Shown here piece after piece: positions 57,888 through 64,000 of a DNA stretch of 64,000 nt. The notes under the pieces were generated by a model. It did no database searches and was not told the DNA's origin. It was given only the letters and a program-made list of their open reading frames with translations. The stretch spans positions 3,613-67,612 of the forward strand of contig JABSPM010000011.1 of the NCBI GenBank assembly GCA_013215095.1, written 5' to 3'. The stretch comes from Flavobacteriaceae bacterium. GTDB lineage: Bacteria > Bacteroidota > Bacteroidia > Flavobacteriales > Flavobacteriaceae. Position 1 is the first letter of the stretch, and each line of letters starts with the position of its first letter. The position numbers and the translations under genes were made by a program.

Positions 57888-58895
57888 CTATTGTTTCATT
57901 ATTTTTTTTATCATAAATCCTTCTTCTGTATAGATTTTGATTATATATAGGCCGCGTTGTAAAGCTTCTAAATCAATTTTATTTTGAGGATGGTCTAGAT
58001 GCATTATGCGCTTTGCATTAATGTCATACACTTCAAGCAAATAAATCGTATTAGCATTAGAATTGATATTTAAAATAGCTTTGGTTGGGTTTGGATATAA
58101 TGCAATACTATGGTCTAAATTATGGTAGTCAACACTCAAGTTTGGGGTTGAGATGGCTTCATGGGTGACAACAGTATCATTTATTCCTGCTAAAGGAATA
58201 TTAAATGAGGTGCTTGTAGATCTGAAAATTAATCTTCCATCAGTATCGTCATAATAAAAATATGAGGTTTGAATAGCGGTTCCTACATTTGGATAAATAC
58301 TGTAATCAAAACTTAAATTTTGTTCTGTTTTTAGTCGGGTGACGTTACCGCTATAAGCACCATTTCCTAAATCATTAAGATTTAATGTGCCGTAGGCATC
58401 AACTACCGTTGTTAGTGTACCGTTAAAATTTCCAGAATATGTGGTGTATTGATAGTTTCCTGCGACATTATCTGTGTTAGAATAATTATAATTTAAAGGA
58501 AATGTACCAAGTGTAGCGTTATCTGTAGCATAATTTAACATAAGGTCTTCGCCTGAAACACCAGTCATTGAAATTTCGTTAGCTACGTCTTTAATATATA
58601 AATTATTTTGAACGCTTGGATTACTCGCGTTTGTAATGGTTAAAACGGAAGTTGTGCCAGGATATGTGCTCAACTGACTGGCATTTGGTGTTGCGTAGGT
58701 GTCTGTATTGCTGTCATTTTGACTAAGGCTTGTAAAGTTCCAAGTTAAGTTAGAACCGCTTGAGCTGTGATCTATAGCATCATTAGAGGTTATTACAAAA
58801 TAGGTGGTTTCTATAGTATTAGTGTAATTGTTAATAGGGGATTGCCCAAACGATAGCTGCAGTACTAGTAGTGTAAGTCCTAAAGTTTTTTTCAT
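57888..58895 (-). CDS. secreted protein with type IX sorting domain
   Basis: 335 aa. A signal peptide (MKKTLGLTLLVLQLSFGQ) is followed by a Thr/Asn/Ser-rich beta region without recognised fold and a C-terminal T9SS type A sorting domain (IALYPNPTKAILNINS...GLYIIKIYTEEGFMIKKIMKQ). Exported through the type IX system. Function unknown. Confidence 0.85.
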   Translation of the reverse strand: MKKTLGLTLLVLQLSFGQSPINNYTNTIETTYFVITSNDAIDHSSSGSNLTWNFTSLSQNDSNTDTYATPNASQLSTYPGTTSVLTITNASNPSVQNNLYIKDVANEISMTGVSGEDLMLNYATDNATLGTFPLNYNYSNTDNVAGNYQYTTYSGNFNGTLTTVVDAYGTLNLNDLGNGAYSGNVTRLKTEQNLSFDYSIYPNVGTAIQTSYFYYDDTDGRLIFRSTSTSFNIPLAGINDTVVTHEAISTPNLSVDYHNLDHSIALYPNPTKAILNINSNANTIYLLEVYDINAKRIMHLDHPQNKIDLEALQRGLYIIKIYTEEGFMIKKIMKQ

Positions 58896-58960
58896 ATTAT
58901 CATGTTATTCGTTAGAGATGATTATTGTAGTCTTACTGCTTTTAAAATAAAGAAGTGTAT

Positions 58961-58988
58961 AAAAAAGACCTCAATATGAGGTCTTTTA
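58961..58988 (-). terminator. accD terminator
   Basis: Hairpin AAAGACCTC/GAGGTCTTT with A and T runs, immediately after the accD stop. Confidence 0.8.
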
Positions 58989-58989
58989 C

Positions 58990-59847
58990 TTATGTTCTTA
59001 AAGGTTGGTTTTGAATTAAATCAATATACAAATTCACCTTGTTTTTTAAATCTTTTCTATGGGTAATGAAGTCTAAGAAGCCATGCTCTAGTAAGAACTC
59101 TGAAGTCTGAAAGCCTTCTGGTAATTCTTTACCGGTAGTATCTCTTACAACTCGTGGACCAGCAAATCCAATAAGCGCTCCTGGTTCACTGATGTTAATG
59201 TCGCCGAGCATTGCAAAAGAAGCTGTAGTTCCTCCAGTTGTAGGGTCTGTACATAATGAGATGTAAGGTAGTTTTGCTTCAGCTAATTGTGCTAGTTTCG
59301 CTGAAGTTTTTGCTAATTGCATCAAAGATAAAGCAGCTTCCATCATACGTGCGCCACCTGATTTCGAAATCATCATAAAAGGTAATTTATTTTTTAGCGC
59401 ATAGTCAGCAGCACGTGCAATTTTTTCGCCTACAACACTTCCCATTGAGCCTCCAATAAAACTAAAGTCCATACACGCAATCACCAAATCTTTACCTTTA
59501 GATTTTCCAATAGCGGTTCTTACAGCGTCTTTAAGATTTGTTTTTTCTTTTGCTTGTTTTAGGCGGTCTGGATATTTTTTTGTGTCAACAAATTTTAAAG
59601 GGTCTTTAGATTCTAATTTTGAATCTAACTCCTTAAATTTATTATCGTCAAATAAAATTTCAAAATATTCTTTACTTCCAATTCTTACATGATACCCATC
59701 TTCTGGACTCACATAGAAGTTTTTCTCTAATTCTTCAGTATCAATAACTTTACCAGTTGGCGACTTGTACCATAGCCCTTTTGGGGTGTCGCGCTTTGCT
59801 TCGGTAGGTGTTTGAATACCTTTGTCTTTACGTTTAAACCAAGCCAT
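58990..59847 (-). CDS. accD: acetyl-CoA carboxylase carboxyltransferase beta subunit
   Basis: 285 aa. The crotonase-like carboxyltransferase core is clear: [40 protein letters not shown] and [19 protein letters not shown]. The N-terminal zinc ribbon of E. coli AccD appears reduced (no CxxC pair), a known variation. It transfers the carboxyl group from biotin to acetyl-CoA in fatty-acid synthesis. Confidence 0.95.
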   Translation of the reverse strand: MAWFKRKDKGIQTPTEAKRDTPKGLWYKSPTGKVIDTEELEKNFYVSPEDGYHVRIGSKEYFEILFDDNKFKELDSKLESKDPLKFVDTKKYPDRLKQAKEKTNLKDAVRTAIGKSKGKDLVIACMDFSFIGGSMGSVVGEKIARAADYALKNKLPFMMISKSGGARMMEAALSLMQLAKTSAKLAQLAEAKLPYISLCTDPTTGGTTASFAMLGDINISEPGALIGFAGPRVVRDTTGKELPEGFQTSEFLLEHGFLDFITHRKDLKNKVNLYIDLIQNQPLRT

Positions 59848-59895
59848 TATGCGTATTGTGTTTTAAGTTAGTTTAGATTGCAAAACTAGTAAAAA

Positions 59896-60963
59896 TTACA
59901 AAGTATTTACATTATTTAGATCTTCAAAGGCTTTTTTTAATCTTTCAACGAAAGCATTTTCTCCTTCTCGTAACCATTTTCTAGGGTCATAATGTTTCTT
60001 ATTAGGCACATCGTCTCCTTCTGGATTTCCAATTTGTGATTGTAAATATGCATGCTTTTCAGCGAAGTAATCTCGGACACCAGTCATGAAGGCGTATTGC
60101 ATATCTGTATCAATGTTCATTTTAATAACTCCATATCCAATGGCTTCTCTAATTTCTTCGAGTGTAGAACCAGAACCACCATGGAAAACAAAGTCAATAT
60201 GGTTGTGACCAACGCCATATTTTTCTGAAATATGCTCTTGAGAGTTCTTTAAAATTTTTGGAGTTAGTTTTACATTTCCAGGTTTGTATACACCATGAAC
60301 ATTCCCAAAAGCAGCGGCAATTGTAAATTGATTACTCACTTTGCTTAACTCTTCATAAGCATAAGCAACTTCTTCTGGTTGCGTATATAAGCGCGATTCA
60401 TCTACATCTGTATTGTCAACTCCATCTTCTTCGCCTCCAGTAATTCCTAATTCAATTTCTAGAGTCATACCCATTTTTGACATACGCTCTAGATACTGTT
60501 TGCAGATTGCAATGTTTTCTTCAATAGGTTCTTCAGATAAGTCAATCATATGAGAACTGTAAAGCGGCTTTCCAGTTTCCTCAAAATGCGTTTCACTAGC
60601 TTCCAATAAACCATCAATCCATGGTAATAATTTTTTTGCACAATGGTCTGTGAGCAAAATTACAGGAACACCATAAGCCTCAGCCATTAAATGTACATGC
60701 TTTGCACCAGCGACAGAACCTGCAATAGCTGCTTTTTGGTCTGCATTGGATAAACCTTTTCCTGCATTGAAACAGGCGCCTCCATTTGAGAATTGAATAA
60801 TTACTGGGGCGTTTAAAGCTTTGGCTGTTTCTAGTACGCCATTGACGCTATTGGACCCTACAACATTAACTGCTGGTAAAGCAAAACCTTTTGCTTTAGC
60901 AAGTTTGAATATTTCTTGTACTTCTTTTCCTGTTGCGACCCCAGCTTTTATATTATGGCTCAT
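59896..60963 (-). CDS. fbaA: class II fructose-bisphosphate aldolase
   Basis: 355 aa, the long FbaA type. Zinc ligands and active-site segments are visible: LTDHCAKKLLPWIDGLLEA, ELGITGGEEDGVDNT, FGNVHGVYKPG, FHGGSGST and INIDTD-like KMNIDTDMQYAF. It cleaves fructose-1,6-bisphosphate in glycolysis and gluconeogenesis. Confidence 0.97.
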   Translation of the reverse strand: MSHNIKAGVATGKEVQEIFKLAKAKGFALPAVNVVGSNSVNGVLETAKALNAPVIIQFSNGGACFNAGKGLSNADQKAAIAGSVAGAKHVHLMAEAYGVPVILLTDHCAKKLLPWIDGLLEASETHFEETGKPLYSSHMIDLSEEPIEENIAICKQYLERMSKMGMTLEIELGITGGEEDGVDNTDVDESRLYTQPEEVAYAYEELSKVSNQFTIAAAFGNVHGVYKPGNVKLTPKILKNSQEHISEKYGVGHNHIDFVFHGGSGSTLEEIREAIGYGVIKMNIDTDMQYAFMTGVRDYFAEKHAYLQSQIGNPEGDDVPNKKHYDPRKWLREGENAFVERLKKAFEDLNNVNTL

Positions 60964-61329
60964 GTATTGGTGTTTTTAATTGAAAATTAGAGCCCAAAAA
61001 TAAGGAAATTTTAGAGATAATGAATTGTATAATATAGACTTTTGGACTATTATCATTTTTCATTTGAAATTACTTGAATAAAGCTCTATTTTCTTTTTTC
61101 CATTTCAGTATAAAAATAGACCGTGGTTAAGGTTATGTTTTCATTTTCTAATTTATAAAGAAAAAAGCATCTTTTTCTTTTATGGTACTTTTAAATGGAA
61201 AATGGTATAAAACAACTTTAGAAGGCATGTAATGGCATGTTATAGTAGAGTTGTGTATATATTGCACTTCGTGTAATGTAGTGCTGTCTCCAAGGTATGC
61301 GCAAATCATTAAAAAGAATGGTGTGATAT
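60964..61329. other. intergenic region with repeat copy R3
   Basis: No gene is seen; most of it is the dispersed repeat listed separately. Confidence 0.6.
61051..61180. repeat. dispersed repeat, left-half copy (R3)
   Basis: TTTTTCATTTGAAAT-ACTTGAATAAA and the following CATTT-CTTTTTTC, ATAAAAATAGACCGTGG and CATCTTTTTCTTTT blocks follow 12013-12140 in the same order with substitutions. Confidence 0.6.
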
Positions 61330-63894
61330 TTAGAAAGGATAGTTAATACCTATGTTGTAAACAGCCTTTGAGAAATTATAGTCATTAAACCATCTATTAT
61401 CTATTGGATAAGAAGGGTCATACGTTTTAAAACCAATATCAAAACGTCCAACGACAAAGCCAAAGTCATAACGCAATCCAAAACCAGAGCCTATAGCAAT
61501 ATCCTTTATAGATTCAAAATTAGAAAATGTAGCGTTAGCGTCATCAACGTCGTCAAGAACATTCCAAATATTTCCAATATCTACAAAGAAGGCGCCGTCC
61601 AAACTTCCAAATATGGCATAACGATGCTCAATATTAAAAGCTATTTTCATGTTAGCTTCATTAAATTGGTTATTACTATCGGAACTTCCAGGCCCAAGGT
61701 TATAAGCCGTCCATGCGCGATTATCATTTGTACCTCCTGCAAAGAAACTTTTGGAAAATGGTATACTCGTGGAGTTACCAAAAGGGATAGCAATACCAAA
61801 AAAGGTTTTTAATGCAATAACGTTATTACGACCAGCGTTCCAATATTTAACATAATCAAATTCTGTTTTAACATATTGGGAAAAATTAACACCAAAAATT
61901 TCATACCTGTCATCCGTGTTTTTTTGTAAATCTAAAAGTTGAGATGCACTAGACAAAAGGTTTCCTGCAAGTTCTATTTTAGCTTTAAAAATCGAAAAAT
62001 CCTTATCAAAAACATTTTCTTTCTTATTTATAGCATAACTAAAATTACTTGCTACAATAAGATTGTTTTCGGTAAGTCTATCTTTACGTTCTTTAATGTT
62101 GTTAACCTCTTGATATTCTTGTGGGTTTGAGTTTTTAAATGCCGCATCTTGAAGCACTAGATTCATAAAATTATCTGTCGTATCTTTAATAAGGCTTTCA
62201 TTACCATCTGCATCAACAGAAATATAATTGGAAGGTGTGTTGTAGTTTTCTAAAGCGATGTTTTCTAGTCTGCTGAACGAATTTTGATAGACACTAAAAT
62301 AATTTCCTGGATTTAAATTCCTGACATATTGTGTGTTAAAGACATCAAGACTATTCGTTACCCTATTGGATGAAAACCATTTGTAATTAAATATACCGTT
62401 TACAGTTTGTTTGTCTAGTCCAATATTTGTTTGACTTGTAAATCCTAAACTAATCTGTGTAATTGGGGCCATGTGTTTAGGAATAATTTTATTGGTGTTC
62501 AAAGGAAAAAATAGACGTGGTAATCTTAGTTTTATATCAGCACCAATTTCATTAATATCAAAGAATTGTTGCGCATCATTATTACCACCATCCTTGGAGG
62601 CGCCAATTGCACCAATTGCCGATATTTCAAGAGTTTCTGCTCCTCTAAATATATTGCGTGCCAGCAATGATGAACTAAAAGATACTCCAACCGTTTGAAT
62701 GTTACTTTGAGAAACATTGACATTAAAACCAAGTCCAAATTTCTTTTTTGGAGTTAAAGTAATAGTAGCTGTTAATGTAGAGTCTTGCTCGTTAACATCG
62801 TAGTCAATGCGTGGGTATTTAAAGGTTTTTAGCTCATTTAAATACCTGTAAGTTCTTATGCGATCTATATCTTTAAAAATATTTCCTTTAGTAATTAATA
62901 CTGCATCAGTTAAAGCTTTTGGGCGGTATTTGATTTTTTGGTCATAGCTATAAAGATTGTAGCCGTCATATATAATAGAGTCTTGAAATGCTTGTTTTTG
63001 CGTTCTGTAAGCGGCATTGGTAATGATATTGACGTCTTTTATTTTGAATATTTTAAAGGGTATTCTTGCTATAGAATCTTCATTACGAATAATGCGATTA
63101 GCAATCTCTATTTGGACATCAACTTTTTTTGAGACACCAGATGTATCTTGAGTAAATCGGATATAGTCTTGTGTGAAATGATAAACGCCAGAGTTTCTAA
63201 ATGTGGTATTTAAACGTTGACGTTCATCTGCAAAATCAGCTTCCTTAAATTGTTCACCTTTTTTTATAAAGGACGCTTGTTTTGAAGTTTCATATAGAGA
63301 ATCAATTACCTTAGATGCTATGCGTGTAGATATGGAGTCTATTTTGTAAGGTTGACCAGTTGTTACGTCAAAAGTGAGTGTGGCCTTTTGGTTTTTATTT
63401 TTGTTTATATCATAGGTTACAACGCGGTCAAACCAACCATTTTTAAAAAAATAGTTTTCAAGATTCGTTTTGGATTTTAGAGTTTTTAAAGAGTCTAAAA
63501 TTACAGGGGCTTCACCTGTTTTACGCAGCCAAGAATTTAAGCCCAGAGCTGTTTCCTTAAGTTTAGCTAACTGTTTAGCAGATAGTCGTTTGGTTTTGCG
63601 TTCTCGACGATGAGGTTTATTATCTAACCAAGTTTCAAAAAGCGAATCTCTATTGTCTCGAGCCAAATTGTAGATGTGAAGACGCAAAGGATAATTAACC
63701 AAAGGAAGTGTTACGTTTTGTTTCTGTAGAAGTAGGTTGTTAATGTCTTCTTTTCTGTTGACTTTATTATTAATACGTACCTCCGTATCAGTGAGCAAGT
63801 AATCATTTCTTTTAACTCGTTTTACGACATTACAAGACGAAAAGCCAAATGCGGTAATGAGGATTAGTGCTATTTTTTTAAGAGTTATTTTCAA
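61330..63894 (-). CDS. tamL: TamL-type Omp85 outer-membrane assembly lipoprotein
   Basis: 854 aa. Lipobox ITAFGFSSCNVVKRVKRNDYLL (Cys21) identifies TamL, the BamA-like lipoprotein of Bacteroidota. POTRA-like domains occupy about 30-400 and a 16-strand barrel the C-terminal half, with FFAGGTNDNRAWTAYNLGPG near the conserved lid-lock region. It works with TamB in outer-membrane biogenesis. It stands alone with the start at 63894. Confidence 0.9.
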   Translation of the reverse strand: MKITLKKIALILITAFGFSSCNVVKRVKRNDYLLTDTEVRINNKVNRKEDINNLLLQKQNVTLPLVNYPLRLHIYNLARDNRDSLFETWLDNKPHRRERKTKRLSAKQLAKLKETALGLNSWLRKTGEAPVILDSLKTLKSKTNLENYFFKNGWFDRVVTYDINKNKNQKATLTFDVTTGQPYKIDSISTRIASKVIDSLYETSKQASFIKKGEQFKEADFADERQRLNTTFRNSGVYHFTQDYIRFTQDTSGVSKKVDVQIEIANRIIRNEDSIARIPFKIFKIKDVNIITNAAYRTQKQAFQDSIIYDGYNLYSYDQKIKYRPKALTDAVLITKGNIFKDIDRIRTYRYLNELKTFKYPRIDYDVNEQDSTLTATITLTPKKKFGLGFNVNVSQSNIQTVGVSFSSSLLARNIFRGAETLEISAIGAIGASKDGGNNDAQQFFDINEIGADIKLRLPRLFFPLNTNKIIPKHMAPITQISLGFTSQTNIGLDKQTVNGIFNYKWFSSNRVTNSLDVFNTQYVRNLNPGNYFSVYQNSFSRLENIALENYNTPSNYISVDADGNESLIKDTTDNFMNLVLQDAAFKNSNPQEYQEVNNIKERKDRLTENNLIVASNFSYAINKKENVFDKDFSIFKAKIELAGNLLSSASQLLDLQKNTDDRYEIFGVNFSQYVKTEFDYVKYWNAGRNNVIALKTFFGIAIPFGNSTSIPFSKSFFAGGTNDNRAWTAYNLGPGSSDSNNQFNEANMKIAFNIEHRYAIFGSLDGAFFVDIGNIWNVLDDVDDANATFSNFESIKDIAIGSGFGLRYDFGFVVGRFDIGFKTYDPSYPIDNRWFNDYNFSKAVYNIGINYPF

Positions 63895-64000
63895 CTATCA
63901 ATAAATAAATTTAGTTTTACTCGATAAAAGAGACGTACACGGTTTAAGGTTTGTCTCAAAATTAGACCTTAGTGGTTTATTTATGTTCCTTTATATGTAC

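Overview
The window is AT-rich DNA from a member of the Bacteroidota, almost certainly a Flavobacteriaceae (marine type). Supporting signs are TAnnTTTG promoter cores, type IX secretion C-terminal sorting domains, a primary sigma factor without region 1.1, a TamL-type Omp85 lipoprotein, and the class II aldolase/accD/rpsO/pnp gene neighbourhood.

Region 1 (1-11972) is the most unusual part. Everything from 10812 down to 1 is on the minus strand, headed by a divergent WYL-domain regulator (10962-11972). In transcription order it holds: an RtcB RNA ligase, a small cysteine-rich protein, two RlaP-type nucleotidyltransferases, short promoter/micro-ORF/terminator cassettes, a decayed gene, a second, divergent RtcB, a third nucleotidyltransferase, the GGQ release-factor homologue PrfH, a TPR protein, a nonsense-interrupted gene, two more cassettes, and a tightly packed array of at least 14 tRNA genes that runs off the left edge. 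The tRNAs cover mostly different amino acids, and several are degenerate. A 55-bp promoter-like element is nearly duplicated in front of the first rtcB and in front of the cassettes leading to the tRNA array. I read this as one RNA-damage response locus: ligases, end-processing nucleotidyltransferases, ribosome rescue and spare tRNAs. RtcB-PrfH and RlaP associations are known; the whole combination with a tRNA array is the candidate new system.

Region 2 (12000-13930) has a secreted alpha/beta hydrolase with a PKD domain and a type IX sorting tail, broken by a one-base shift in an A7 run at its signal peptide, plus a dispersed repeat also seen near 51.85 kb and 61.1 kb.

Region 3 (13934-29248) is an integrative element in the 3' end of tRNA-Arg(ACG), flanked by 21-bp direct repeats with one mismatch. 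It carries a tyrosine integrase, an excisionase-like HTH protein, a polymerase-like protein, a full type I restriction-modification system with two GIY-YIG proteins and a membrane protein, and lipoprotein cargo.

Region 4 (29229-32219) has tRNA-Arg, apt, a 50-aa conserved flavobacterial ORF, an ISAs1 transposase remnant and a YqeY-family gene.

Region 5 (32220-50876) is a Wzx/Wzy-type exopolysaccharide locus: outer-membrane barrel, flippase, polymerase, several GT4 glycosyltransferases (one interrupted by a stop), an acetyltransferase, a kinase pair, a WecG-type transferase, a decayed ISL3 element, a WecA-like initiating transferase, Wza, Wzc and an MtfA-like peptidase.

Region 6 (50908-63894) is core chromosome: rpe, the primary sigma factor, an ECF sigma/membrane-protein pair, pnp, rpsO, a sorting-domain protein, accD, fbaA and tamL.
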